A DNA stretch of 64,000 bases from Ophioderma brevispina (GCA_023653785.1 JAMKCH010058544.1:62001-126000); one strand, 5' to 3'; positions 23,920 to 36,320 are shown, numbered from the stretch's first letter. Numbers and translations are program-made. The notes: a model not told the origin generated them from the sequence alone.

Positions 23920-24640
23920 CAATTGAATTAATTACTATACTTGACCCTTAAAAAAATATCCCTTCCTAATCAGTCTGTTAAATAGCTAAATACAAGAGCT
24001 TCCGGGAGCGCGCCCCTGCACCCCGGTAGGGGCTCTTGCTCCTTAACCCCACCCATTAAAGACATTGGCCCTCGCAATGTGTAGTTCCCCTCGGTAGTAG
24101 CAAGCTTTTAAATTATATACTGTCCGTTTTCCAGTTAGCAAAGTTAGAAACCAGCTTTTCTTTGATTGATTACTATCTAACCCCTCAAAAAGGGGCAACT
24201 TTGAAGGTTCTGAATCTCTCAAATCCGAGAGGCTTCCGGTGGCTTTTTCGCCCCTGACCCCGTCATGGTTTCTGCTAATACACCCTACCCGTTAAAGGCA
24301 TTGGCGCTCGGTAGTACAAGCTTTTAAATTATATACTGTCCGTTTCAGTGAGCAAAGTTAGAAACCACGCAGTATTTTCTTTCAAGTTAGCTTTTCTTTG
24401 AATTGATTACTATTTACCCTCAAAAAATGGTAATCTTGAAGGTTATGAAAAGCTCCAATCCAAAGCTTCCGGGGGCTCCACCCCCGGACCCCCGGCAGGG
24501 GCTGTGCCCCTGCACCCGACTGGGGCCTAATTGGCCCCTGGACTCCACCCGTTCAGGGCTTTCCGGTTTGCGCCCTTATGTCAGAGCACTTGCGGTGTGC
24601 AGATTAGTTCGAATGATCAACAAGAAATGGTCTCTAAGGG
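23920..24640. repeat. Three-copy tandem repeat, ~240 bp unit
   Basis: Three degenerate units each carry GATTACTAT...CCCTCAAAAA, a GC-rich hairpin-like block (GGCTTCCGG...GCCCCTG) and AAGCTTTTAAATTATATACTGTCCG. The last is at about 24103 and 24322. The third unit has the most GC-rich block (24465-24540). Short ORFs here are translation of the repeat. Confidence 0.65.
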
Positions 24641-25169
24641 CATCTACTTATGAAAGTTTTTAATGGCCCTTAAGTGGCCCCGAACCGCGTGCCGTAGTTT
24701 GCAGCATTTGTTTTTAATACCTCACAGTAAATCTTCCAAGGACTCCTTATGCGGCATTAACATTTCTTCAAGTGTACACCCCCCTGGCAAAATGTCTAGC
24801 GACGGCCCTGGTGATATGTACAACATATTGACATATTTGGTCGTTACATCAATTCACAATTTTAGTGAACGAAACACAGATCAGGCCAATGGATGGATGG
24901 GAATACAGTGGAATAACAAACCATATTGCCAAGGGGGAAAATGAATATCTGTCCCGCTATACGTACTGGGCAGCAAGGTGTTGATACGGATCTTGAGACA
25001 AAACGTATGAAGGAGCACACCCCAAAACGATGAAGCGGGCTCCAAAAGCACACAACTTGGCCTAATAAAGGCATTTATTCAATACAACCATGCATGGTGA
25101 AATCCCGTAGGAGCGGTTCGATCCCAAACTGTTCCAAGGTGGACTCTTATTCCCCTTTCCAGGTGGTGG
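24641..25169. other. Anonymous intergenic DNA
   Basis: The ORF at 24663-24944 has no recognisable domain. Nothing else can be supported. Confidence 0.35.
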
Positions 25170-25625
25170 GGTTCACGCCCGGGGGGGTTCTCTACACGAA
25201 TGACCATACAGGGACGTGCCACAGACATCGGTACCATTTTTAGCCTTTTGGTATATCAATGACCCCTTTTTCATGCCAATTTTGGTATAGCAAATGGGTT
25301 GTTTTTTCAAAATTTCCTGAAATTTGTTGGAAAATTAGTCACATTTTCTCAATCGGAAACCAAAATTTTCTAAAAATTGTTGGAAAATTAGTCAAATTTC
25401 CTCAATCTGAAGCCAAAATTGTCAAAATTTGCTTTAAATGTCAAAATTTTGCTGTGAAAATGGCAAATTTGGGTTAAATTTGGCCCAAAATTTGCATCTC
25501 TGGTATAGCTATGGGTCCCTTTTTTTGGCAAAAAATGGTATAGCTATGGGTCCTACTTCCAGAGTCGCGGAGGCACGTCCCTGCCCACACCAAAGTTGAG
25601 ACCCGCCGGGGGTTCACGGATCCCC
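25170..25625. repeat. Interspersed repeat with inverted GGGACGTGCC ends
   Basis: GGGACGTGCC near 25212 and its complement GGCACGTCCC near 25572 bracket blocks of GGTATAGCTATGGGTCC (twice near 25520) and a tandem pair of about 63 bp (TTGTTGGAAAATTAGTCA near 25325 and 25378). The wording is typical of dispersed repeats in marine invertebrates; I cannot name the family. Confidence 0.5.
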
Positions 25626-25629
25626 CGGC

Positions 25630-26460
25630 ACCTACAGGAGCGCAGGAGTCATTGTGCATGTCTGGAAAAACTGCTGAATATGTACAAGTTGTATTTAACA
25701 TGATTAAGAAAGTGGTGCAATTTCATGATTTGACATGCATGATAGACTGGTATGCTTTCTCAAATTAAATAGCAGTTGGACAGCAAATTTGAGGCAATTT
25801 ACTCGACGCTCATCATTTTTTCCCTCGATTTGCTCACTATCAGCCGTACGCTCACCGACCAAAGAACAGTTTGAGCTACTCTATGTTCTTTGATTCATAA
25901 CTAAAAGCTACTAATTTTTTTTCTTGTCACCATGTGTTGAAAATCTGGTCATCTGGTGAATTTAGCTTGTACTTTGGCGTGATATTGTTGGATTTCTTCT
26001 GTGAAAGTTTTAAATGTGAAAGAAACATGCCCAAAGTTTCCAAAGCTCTCCCCCTCCGGCACCCTCTCCCTCGGCCTCCATCGCCCTTCAAGTGTGCCCT
26101 CCCCAATCCTGAAAATCTTCCTAAGCCTATGCTAATTCATAAGTGAAACTTAATTTGAGAACAAAACACTTTCAATGTTGAACAGAGAGAGAAGAATATG
26201 CATCACGCAGCCGAACGAGTTTATAATAGAAACTAGAAACTTTAAAAATAACGAAATCGGGCACGCTTTGTTTAAGTTATACAAATTTATTCTTCTCAAG
26301 AAACCGAAAGTTGAATCTTTGTTCACGTGAATGATGTCATTACAGTTATGAAAATAGCTCGACATTCGAACAGAACACTGTATCGCGGCATGACGTTGAT
26401 AGTGTGAAAGTTAACATATACGGAATCAGTAAATCGTGACCTTGTAGACGATGCTATTAT
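25630..26460. other. Anonymous intergenic DNA
   Basis: No gene. The segment near 26425-26460 carries the words CGTGACCTTGTAGACGA that recur at 27130 and 41370, so a fragment of that repeat is present. Confidence 0.35.
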
Positions 26461-26467
26461 AGGGTAA

Positions 26468-26947
26468 TGCATGAGAATTCGATTCTCAAAGTTTGGGGAT
26501 GAAGGTTTGAAGATGTTTTTCGATATAAAGGTATAGTTTGTCTAGGTCCTGACCTTTAGTTACACGGTTACAGCCCTGGTAAGGTTCGTGGTCATCCTGG
26601 GGCAAAAAAAATCCAATGTTCAGATTTTGTTGAAACTGGTGCCAAATCATTGCTCTGGTCATACTGAAGCAGGAAACGCATTTTCATTCTTTGGGTGACA
26701 GCTCTGTAATATAGGTCACGTTTTTGTGACCCTTGTTACATTTTTACCACTTATTACGAAACCAAATGGTAAGGCAAGGCGAACAATTTGACACCGGTTT
26801 CAACAAAATCGGAGCATTGGGGAAGGTTGACCCCCAAGATGACCTTGAACTTTCTCAGGGCTGTACCTGTTTAACTAAAGGTCGGAAACATTTTAACACA
26901 ATTTGACTTGATTTAACACAACATTTCCCAAAGGATTCTCACTATAC
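26468..26947. mobile_element. Fold-back element, family A, copy 2
   Basis: A shorter relative of 7863-8738 with the same inverted-arm plan. The left arm has GGTTTGAAGATG, TAGGTCCTGACC and GTCATCCTGGGGC; the right arm has GATGACCTTGAAC and TAAAGGTCGGAAA. The ends are GAGAATTC and GGATTCTC. It is non-coding. Confidence 0.7.
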
Positions 26948-27060
26948 TAATTGGGTACAGTGCTGAAACTGAAACAAATGATGTTAATGCCGCATCACAC
27001 AATGGACAACACAATAGTCAATAGCCAAATGGCCGGTTTAAGGACTTTTTAGTTGATGAT

Positions 27061-27280
27061 ACCAGTGTAAAGAAACTGAGTGTCACCCATGAGAGAGTGT
27101 CCTAGCTATCATAGCAACATGTACGGAATAAACCGTGACCTTGTAGACGAGGCCATATGGGTACAGTGCTGAAACAAATGATGCATACAGCACTCAATGG
27201 AGAACGCAATAGAGAGATGGGTGGTAGGACACTCAGTCACACGGACACTGTAATATATGACACCGGCATAAGGGGAATGT
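27061..27280 (+). repeat. Dispersed ~220 bp repeat, copy 1
   Basis: Nearly the same as 41299-41515, in the same orientation, with many single-base indels. Shared words include CATAGCAACATGTACG, CCGTGACCTTGTAGACGAGG and GGGTGGTAGGACACTCAG. The minus-strand ORFs in both copies are parallel by shared descent of the repeat and not proof of a protein. Confidence 0.8.
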
Positions 27281-28392
27281 ACAATGATTGTCTGTACCCA
27301 CCAGGGTGATGGATCTGGAGGAAAGAAGTAGGACCTTTTTGGCACAAGAGTGAGGGCACTCATTATATAGTCTGTGTCACAGCCTGGGAAACTGATTTAC
27401 TACTCCACTTTAACATGCTGTGTGGGAGTATATCAGTTGAAAATTACGCTGACGCGCTCGTGCCGCTCGCTTCGCTCGCGGTGCTCTTCTTTCGCGGACA
27501 TAACTAAATCGAGTCTTTGACAAAGACTACTCATTATACTACATCTTTCGTATAATTAGCCATAAAATGGCTTGCTGATATCAAATTCTCTTAAAGCGAC
27601 ATTCCGATATCTGACCTCCAATTCTACAGAAGACAACAAATCTATTTTGAAAATTCCAGTTGAGATTGCAACATTTCGTTTTAATGTTGTGATTATTTTC
27701 GTATATCTAATTGTCCGGATGGGACAATGAAAAATAAACGTTCTCTAGTTTCATAATTAAAATATATAAAGCTTACTCATTTGAGATGTTTGTGAATATT
27801 AGGCTGTCGACAATGAAAACATGCAGACGCCTTACGTTGTTGTTAAAGTCTTGTTAAAATTGAGGCGCCCTTTCCACTCTTTCAACCAAATCTAACTAAG
27901 GTATATTTCTAACACAACTTACCAGGTCATGTCTTAGAGATTTTATATGAAATTCCGTATAACCCTCTAGGCCATGTTTAACCAGCTATATTTTGTAACA
28001 GAACTCACCAGGCGGTTAAGTATTAGCCTCCTTTACTTTTGCTAACATAACACCCAATAATGACATATGGTGTGGTATCAATGTACAGCTACGAGTCTCC
28101 TCGTGCTATTGATATCAAATAAGTAGCAAAATCTCTCTATTTGACGTCACAAGTTCATCATGATTCCAGCAAACCCCGAATGTTTTTACATGTGTTAGTC
28201 TTCACCTGGAATGGTTAAGTTCTAATCCGCGCTTTGATGTCTAAACGGAATGATTTTGTAATAAACTTACTCCGGAGAGTAAACACAAGGACATTACACA
28301 TCAGCGTACCTTGACTGCCACGCTGTTTGCCGGCCTGTTACCGTCGTGGTTATAGCATCAATGAGTGTGACTGCCTTGTTTTTATAATGAAG
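27281..28392. other. Anonymous intergenic DNA
   Basis: It includes a short GCTCGCTTCGCTCGC stretch near 27465. No gene, RNA or bounded repeat is recognisable in the rest. Confidence 0.35.
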
Positions 28393-28649
28393 TTAAAAGG
28401 ACACTATCAGTGATTATCCCGAAAGATAAAGAAATATTTAAAATTTTAGGAATAGTTAAAGGAAGGATAAGTCTGCGGGACTCCCATTAGGTATATTTTC
28501 CAACTGAAAAGTTGACAGCAAAGGAAGAAAACAGCAATGTTTCAGAGATATGAATTCCCAATTCATTACACGTTGTTTAAGTGTCCATACGGAGAGTACT
28601 GACTACCATATCAGATTTTGTCCTTATTAGGTTGCTTCGGGACTTATAG

Positions 28650-29060
28650 GCCAAGAGAATTAGTTATAACCTGGACAAGCTGATAACACGCGAATTTTAA
28701 GGATAGGTCCAGGAATATGAGTAGAATAATCATAATAAAGTCCAAAAAAATCCCCCTGGAGCTCTCTCCAAATCCAAGAGGCGTCCAAAATGGCCGCCCA
28801 GTTTCTATTATCATAAACTTTCCAACCCGGACACGTAGAAAGAAACATACAAAAAAAGTGTCTATATATATGTTTTAAGGCACAGAGAATCTAATAAAGC
28901 ATATTTTTAGACTTAAAAACTCACAAATATCCCAAACTAAGATGGTGACCAAAATGGCTGCCATTTTCTGATTGTATTACAACTTGATAAGCGGCAAGTT
29001 AGAAGCACAAATTGAGTGCTCTCAACCATATGTTTTGTAAGGCACAGAGAATCTATAAAA
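28650..29060 (-). repeat. Left subterminal arm of the large transposon
   Basis: Inverted relative of the right arm at 33090-34010. It contains about two units of the same satellite (TTTTAAGGCACAGAGAATCT at about 28872 and again near 29037, 161-165 bp apart). AAAATGGC-type motifs recur. Confidence 0.65.
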
Positions 29061-29619
29061 GAAGCATTATTAGGTGTCCAACGTCGCCACAAACCACGAT
29101 GTCTTAAAGGGGATTGCCCGATATTTAAGTCTATTTTTATCTTGATATATGGGGCCTCCCCGAAACCCCATCTCTGAAGTTTAGCGATGATATATACAAA
29201 ACCGTTTTAAGTGAGAGCTAAAAACGTAATTTTGATCCCCATAGAGTACTGTTTTTTAATATTGGTCGACCAAAATGGGGAAATTTCTCGATCATAACAT
29301 CCAAAACCAAAAATCCTTTAGCCCTAAGATTCCACAGGGTAAATTGAGAAAAAATAATAGCTTTAGTGTAATGCATATTCTCTTGTTATAAAGCTATCCA
29401 GTAAGTCACTTGGATCCTATATCACTCCCATATTAATTTAAAATTCTGCATTCTGCTTGTTTTAAATATGTGTAATATGCTCGTTCTTTCGGGTTTAAGT
29501 CCAAAATCTAGGGAAGGTCCGTCTTAACCAAGATAATAGTTTCATCGACCAGGGGTATAATGCAAATAATTCCACTGGAGATTGTCGATCTCACAAGTCT
29601 CTATTGATGTGGCTAATGG

Positions 29620-30780
29620 TTGTGGCTCTCCCAACTCGCAGTTTGAATGAAGTGTTTTGTACGGCCAATGCCCGTTGAGTCTGTTGAGCTTGACCATGCT
29701 TACATTAAACCGGGATCGGGCTTGCTATTTGGGCTGTCTGTCCACAAACTGTTTTCGGTCCAAGGCAGAGGACGACCATTGATTGAGACCATATGTCCTT
29801 GATCCAGGATGATCGCTATGGATACTGCGACTGGCAGTGTCATGGATGGGTAGCAAAGTGAGGTGGGGGATTAGGCTACCAGGGGTTCATCACACTTCTT
29901 GGTGATCTTGATCATCTGAAAGTTCTCCTACAGTTTAGAGGAGCTATGCCGACAGAATTGCAAGATATTCTACCGGCGTCGCCCAAAGGGCACTAACAAG
30001 TTTCATTGCATCATTCAATAACGACAATCAATTCTTGTGTGTGTGGACTTATATTGGTGCAGTGTATTCAGCAGTGGAGTATGCAAACAAACAGTTGATG
30101 TCTGGTATGCATGTATAGTGTCGACGATGGACCCCATCCAGTTCCTGAGCGCCTTGTGAGCAGAGACTTTGCGTCTTGCAGCGACTGCCTTGGTGTGTGG
30201 ATGGAAAGTAAGGCTGCATGCTGTCCATTATGACAGCAAAGTACTTCGGTGTTGGGCCGTCCGTGTGACAGTTCATCTTCATCTAGAGTGATGTTTAAAG
30301 ATCTCTTTTTGCGCATTGATTTGCATGGTGAAAAACAGAGCGACGGTCTTGGATTTTGCTGAGTTTCAAGTGTCATCGGTGGATTGAGATTGCTTGCAGT
30401 GATAAGTCTTTCGCAACACCATTTCTTAAGGGCTCAGAAGAAGAAATCACAGGCCATTCCAAGTGCCGTTATCATCTGCTAGGAAATACTGTGAACAACT
30501 CGTCTTTGGCATTTCTGAGCTGTAAATGTTGAAAAGACTGGATGCAGGACAGAACCTTGTGGCACCATTCCGAAGTTTGCGCTTTCTATTGCATTACCCA
30601 TTTGATGTCTCCAGGAAGAAAGCTCTGTCTTGGATGAGCAGGCATTATGAACTTGACAAGCTTTGACGTCAGGGACGGTTTGAGTAGCTGGAGGTAGAGA
30701 CCTCGATGCCACACTGTATCATACGCAGCAGTTAATCTAGGAAGAAAGACGGAAGACTAAGTATTCCCAAGCAGTCACAG
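29620..30780 (-). pseudogene. Reverse-transcriptase fragment inside the large transposon
   Basis: Minus-strand translation in several frames gives YDTVWHRGLYLQLL near 30700, the box VPQGSVLHPV near 30550, then thumb words (LNITLDEDELSHG near 30270, TGWGPSSTLY near 30140). These match I/Jockey-group non-LTR elements. The YADD box has eroded. Endonuclease and N-terminal parts are absent. It is probably a retrotransposon that inserted into the DNA transposon. Confidence 0.7.
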
Positions 30781-33089
30781 TATGTAGAAACTAAATGATT
30801 TCTATAGTTCTCCGCTGGCAAAGCTGAAGTATGAAGTTGAAGTTGTTAAGATTGGGGGCACTGGGACAATATGTACATATCTGTAGTAGAAATTAGTAGT
30901 CGCCCGATACACCAACATGACAAGTTAGTGCCCGACCGATGGGAATAACTTGACAGCTCGTCTGACTCTGCTCTAACTAGAGTTGTTGATGCTATTACGT
31001 GTCGTATCGGATTACGGCGGCTTTACGGAGATGAGGAGTTAAGGTTATTGCTTGTTCCGAAATTTGTCTACCGTGTTTCTAATACATAAGTATGAGAGCC
31101 TGGCACTTGTACACATTAACCACAAAGTACCCGGGGACAGGGAGAAAACAGCTGCGTTTTGATGTAGATGCGAATGAGAAAAACTACGGTCTTTCATATG
31201 ATATTCACAAGTGATACTACTTACGGGTAATTCAGGGGGTCCAAAAGAAGATGATCTGGCTTAAGGGTTATCTGATTGACACACCCTCAGCTATGTGAGT
31301 GGTATTCTGGTAGTGTTAAAAAGCCTAAGGGCACTTAAAAGTTCTCTAATGCGATTTTTGTCTATGCACCTCTACACAAATCCGACGACGACTATGATCA
31401 CGCCTACGCCGTGGGCGGCGCACTCACCATCCGCCATGACTGGGGGGCCATCTTTTGCATTTCTCGTTATACACGCGTTTACGTTGTACGTGTTACCACA
31501 AAGACGATAATTTTGATCAGTTCTGACGGCAAAAACCAACACTATTTCACTGTTATCCATTTGTATATCATAATGGGCGGCTCAGGAAAAAAATGTAATT
31601 TCTTGGCTGCACAAATAGCTATAAAAAGTTACAAAAATAAACGAACTGCGTGCGAATTCACTCGCTAATGACACAAATGAAACAATCATCGTATCCATTT
31701 CAGTCTAATACCAACATTGTAACTCGCCGGTCATTTTCACGTGTACTGATAGTCCAGGCGTAGCACATTCCATGCACAAACTAGACTAAGGTTTGTTCAG
31801 ATCTCCGAAATCGATCACATGGGCCCGGAAGTGTACTTTCTAAAACCACCCCAACAACCCGCATCGGAAGATGTCACGTTTTTCAGCAAATACGATATGT
31901 CTTTGGGAACGTTCAGTTTCACGTACACGGAATATATCACATTCTATTGTTACTTATTTTTGTCTGGATTTTGAAATTTTACGAAAAATTATTTTTCTCA
32001 CGCGGCTGTTATTACCAAATTTTAACACGTATTCTAACCATAAGCGTTCATTTCTCAGTCACGCCAAGTGGGCGAGATAACCTTCAATTTTTACAACAAC
32101 AGTAAGACACTTGCCTGGAATTCGAGTTTAGAGAGGCTCAGTCCCTGACGATCATCCTTCCATAAACCTGGAATAAACGGTGAATTTTTGTTAAATTGCA
32201 AAAAAGGTAGGTTGTAAATTCTTATTATCATGATTATGGGCTTATTATTTCGTTCGTTTAAGCATATCGGCGTGGTGTGTACTGTGTGTTTTGTGCCGGG
32301 ATGCCCCCCAGGAATTGCGGGCGACGTAGAGGGTGTCCTTTCGAGGCTTCCCCCGTCGGATTCGTGTATAAGGTGTACTCATCAAGATGCCAAAGAGGGC
32401 TGCTCAAGTAAGAATGTGAGCACAAAGGATAAAAGAGAAGAAGCACAGCCTGAAGGCCTATTCCTTTATTATCGGGCATTATATCCAAGGTAAGACATCA
32501 GGAGGTGACATTAGCCTAGATGCACATTACTTTTAGATGGTGGGGCATGCCTATCTACGCTGTGGACCACGTCAAGGGGGAAGACAAAATCCATTGTGAA
32601 ATTAAAAATTTTTTACTTACTAAAATCTAATAACCGTCTTCTTTGCCTAATAAAAGCTGCTCAGTCTCTTGGAAATGCTAAATGTCGCCTCATTTTCTTT
32701 TCCCCAATATCAGTGACCAATGGATACAGATACAAATAGGACGATTTTTGGAAAGCTGGCCTAGCAAAATACCCTTTATTCGGCAGTTTTCTCATTTATT
32801 ACGGTGTTTAAAATGACGGGCATGTGTTCATATTTCCAAATCTCTAATGTAAAATGAAGCAATTAAATGTTATTGCACATTCATCATTCATTATTACATC
32901 ATAATATGTGTATATTTGTCACTGCCAATGTGCAATGGCTGCCAAATGTTGCAGCTGGGACAAGCCGGCTGAAGCTGAGGGATTGTCCCTGGTCAGGCTG
33001 TCACCAGATAAATAGGCATGAACCCTTAGAAGACTCTTATTTGTATTTCTAATATGATTGTTGTAAAAGTTAGGATACAAGATAACAAA
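30781..33089. other. Interior of the large transposon, no gene recognised
   Basis: An 87-codon plus-strand ORF (32230-32493) has cysteines in a CTVCFVPGC context followed by SRLPPSD. This faintly recalls the start of a THAP zinc finger, but the match is too weak to call. ORFs near 31300-31670 overlap in opposite strands and show no domain. Confidence 0.35.
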
Positions 33090-33880
33090 TGGTGGTCTTT
33101 TTAGGCACTCTAGAAAATGCTTTTATTACGATTCTTTTAATGCCTTAAAACATCGTTTAGACATTTGTATTTCTATTTGCCATATAAGTAATGATACAAT
33201 TAGAAAATGCGGAAATTTTTGGACGCCATCTTGATTTTGGGTACTTGTAAGTTTTGAATTCTTAAAATCATGACTTCATTGCATTCCTGTGCCTTAAAAC
33301 ATATGTCCGGACACTTTATTTGTATTTCCAACTTGTCTGGTTGCAAAGATACGACAAAATTGAAAAATGACGGCCATTTTGACCGCCATCTTGATTTTGG
33401 GTACTAGTAAGTTTTGAACTCTCAAAATAATGACTTCATTGCATTCCTTGTGCCTTAAAACATATGTCCGGACACTTTATTTGTATTTCCAACTTGTCTG
33501 TTGCAAAAAACGGCGGGCCATTTTTTAACCAGCCACTGATTTTGGGTACTAGTAAGTTTTGACTTCTAGTAAGTTTTGAACTCTCAAAATAATGACTTCA
33601 TTGCATTCCTTGTGCCTTAAAACATATGTTGGACACTTTATTTGTATTTCCAACTTGTCTGGTTGCAAAGATACGACAAATTGAAAAATGACGGCCATTT
33701 GACCGCCATCTTGATTTTGGGTACTTGTAAGTTTTGAACCCTCAAAATACTGACTTCATTGCATTCCTGTGCCTTAAAACATATGTTGGACACTTTATTT
33801 GTATTTCCAACTTGTCTGGTTGCAAAGATACGACAAATTGAAAAATGACGGCCATTTGACCGCCATCTTGATTTTTGGAG
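33090..33880 (+). repeat. Satellite-like tandem repeat, ~160 bp unit, 5 copies
   Basis: The word TGCCTTAAAACAT recurs near 33141, 33291, 33452, 33612 and 33771. Each unit also carries TTTGTATTTCCAACTTGTCT, GACCGCCATCTTGATTTTGG and TGACTTCATTGCATTCC. Four units keep an intact CGCCATCTTG. It forms the right subterminal arm of the large transposon. Confidence 0.85.
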
Positions 33881-34150
33881 AGAGCTCCAGGGATTTTCGG
33901 GGACTTTTAGTATGTTATTCTACTCCTATTCCTGGACCTATCCTGAAAAATTCAGCTTGTTATGAGCTATTTTCCAGGTTTTAGCCTATATGATCTAATG
34001 CTCTTGGACTATTATTTAATCACTTGATCAGGGTATGTTAGGATACCTATACGTGTTCCAAAAATGCAAAAATTGATTTTTGATGATTTTTCGATTTTCT
34101 GATTCAGGGGAAAAAAAAAATCAAAAAACAAAAACTGATAGTGCCTTTAA

Positions 34151-35535
34151 TATTAACAAATTAGGCGATTTGTTTAAAAAGTACATTATAAGGCAAAACC
34201 TGGGATATCTTTGTCATTATAATATGACTTACTTGCTGTGTACTGTGATCTGATCTGGTATGTTTTTTTTTTTTTTTGTGGGGGTGTTGCTTTTATTTTT
34301 TTATTTTTGTTCTTTCTGTTTGAGAAATGAGACATATTTAATTATTATAATTTGTTGAAAATGAACCTCCGGATTAGTCCGGAATAACCCTTCATTAACT
34401 TTTGATGAAATAGAGCCCTGGTTTTAAATTCAGTTCTGTTTCTAAAAAACGCTGGGGGATCATGTCAGCAATTGAAGTCTGACAGTTGAAAGATTAAGTA
34501 TCTGTTTGCTGCTAAAAAGTTTAATAACATGCTTTTGAATACACCATGGAATGAATTATAGCACCATTATGCAAATGTCAAATACAACGAAAAATGCCCC
34601 CAATCCATATGAACGTGGTGGTTTTGCGAGGTTTTGTTTGGCACAAACCATAATTATTATTATTATAAATGAGCACCCATACTCGAAGTATTTATGTAAA
34701 GGATGGGGGTGTGTAATAGAATTTGGACAGCTATTTGATCAGTATCGTGGAAAGTTCTTTTCAAGTATCTCAAAAATTTTTAACATCATCTCTTTCTCGT
34801 ATCAATTTCAAGTTATTGCCTTAAGGATGCTACTTGTATGTGTTCCAATTTGGAGCTCAATTAATTGTTTGGTTGTTTATAAGTAAAGATTTCCTGTTTT
34901 AAATTATTATCTGCTAATGTTTACATCTTCGTTGTTATCCATACCTTGTTGTATGTTGGTATTGTCAATAAAAGCTTGAATCTTGATTCTCCGCGTTTTG
35001 TAAATTGGCACGGCTGAACCATGTTAACCAAGAGAGAGAGAGGACATGAATACCCGTTATCACATATAATGGAATCTGAATATAGCATACAATTCTCAAC
35101 TTATGTTGCGAAATCCCTCACCAAAAGTTTTCAAATCAAAGCCCGATTGTTTTGTAAACATTGTATTTTCGAACGTCATTAGAGCTACAATGCAAATAGC
35201 TCGATTTTTATGTATCAAGACTAAAATCATCGGAAAATAAACGTTTTAATATTTGTAGCCTTTTCTGCGGTATATTCTAATTTTTTATCCATTACGTGTA
35301 TTATTAATCTGAATACATTTGATTTGGATTACAACTCACAAAACACAAACAAAACCAAAGAAATGACAACACAACATGTCGCAGCACAACTTAAAGAAAT
35401 CACATCCACCTGCAATGTTTGGTATTTTCTTTTATGGCTTCAATCTAACATATTAAAAACCGCCTCTGACATGTGTCACAAAACACTATAATAACTTTCC
35501 TACGCCATAAAATACCTTTTTAACAAATGAGGTTG
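34151..35535. other. Anonymous AT-rich intergenic DNA
   Basis: There is a T-run near 34265. The 111-codon ORF at 34551-34886 has no recognisable domain. No gene can be supported. Confidence 0.4.
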
Positions 35536-35690
35536 TTTAAGTACCTTGCGTAAACAACTTGTTTAAAATATTATCATTTTAAACAACCTTTTAAAAATAA
35601 AATTATCATTTTAAACAACTTGATTAATATTATCATTTTAAACAACTCGTTTAAAATATCATTTTAAACAGCTTTTTAAGCAGGGCACTT
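35536..35690. repeat. Minisatellite of TTATCATTTTAAACAAC units
   Basis: Four or five degenerate copies of ATTATCATTTTAAACAAC follow each other between 35566 and 35680, with variable spacers rich in TTTAAA. Confidence 0.7.
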
Positions 35691-36320
35691 AAACATGCCG
35701 TGGATTCGTACATGCCCCATCGTATATATTCCGAAATGAAGTAATACCATAATTTAACTTAGAAATCAAAGCTATCTACCAGTTAAAATAAGCCATAAAT
35801 TTCTCATGGTTTTTTCACAACGGTATTATGTTACATTGATCTTGGTTGTTAACTTATGAAAAATAAATATTACACACTTGTTTTCTGTCGTAGGAAGGCC
35901 CCTGGAAAAACGCAAATGTCTTCCCGCGAGGTGCTTAAAATTAACGAACATCGCGCCGTGTAATCAGTTCGAAATAGCACGACTGTACGAGCAGTAAAAA
36001 TTGACGAGGAAGTGCCGAAATACTTTATGTTGCTTTTTTCCCTGGTAGTGCACAGATTTTGTAAATCAGCGAACTGAATCAGCTGAATCAGCTAAAATCT
36101 CCTGAAATGGACCTACAAGGCGTGACATAAAATATCCGGAAACGTTGGCAGTGACACAATTATTAGCTTCGTGCGAACCATATAACACAGGAGGCTCGCA
36201 TAACATAAATGAAGTGACTTTTGCATATTTAAAAATATGTTTAAACAGCAATGGATTTTCGTATTTGAAAAAAAGGTTGAAATCAGTAGAAAGTTATTTT
36301 CTGAAACAGAGACTAAAATA

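Larger units (their letters stand above)
28393..34150 (-). mobile_element. Large TTAA-flanked DNA transposon candidate, family 1
   Basis: The left end reads TTAA then AAGGACACTATCAGTGATT; the right end is the inverse, TGATAGTGCCT then TTAA. The left 250 bp match the right end of the MITE at 58333-58998, and the right 150 bp match that MITE's left end, so the two ends are the two different ends of one family. Further in, long inverted arms pair 28650-28860 with 33810-34010 (CTGGAGCTCTCTCCAAA, TAGGTCCAGGAAT). The interior holds a reverse-transcriptase fragment (29620-30780) and anonymous DNA. No transposase is recognisable. TTAA targets with AGG termini resemble Kolobok. Two unrelated insertions of one family is an alternative, but the shared inner arms argue for one element. 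Confidence 0.6.

Noticed and set aside
28393..34150. piggyBac assignment for the TTAA elements
   Set aside because: TTAA targets fit, but the termini begin AGG and not CCY, and no piggyBac transposase is visible.
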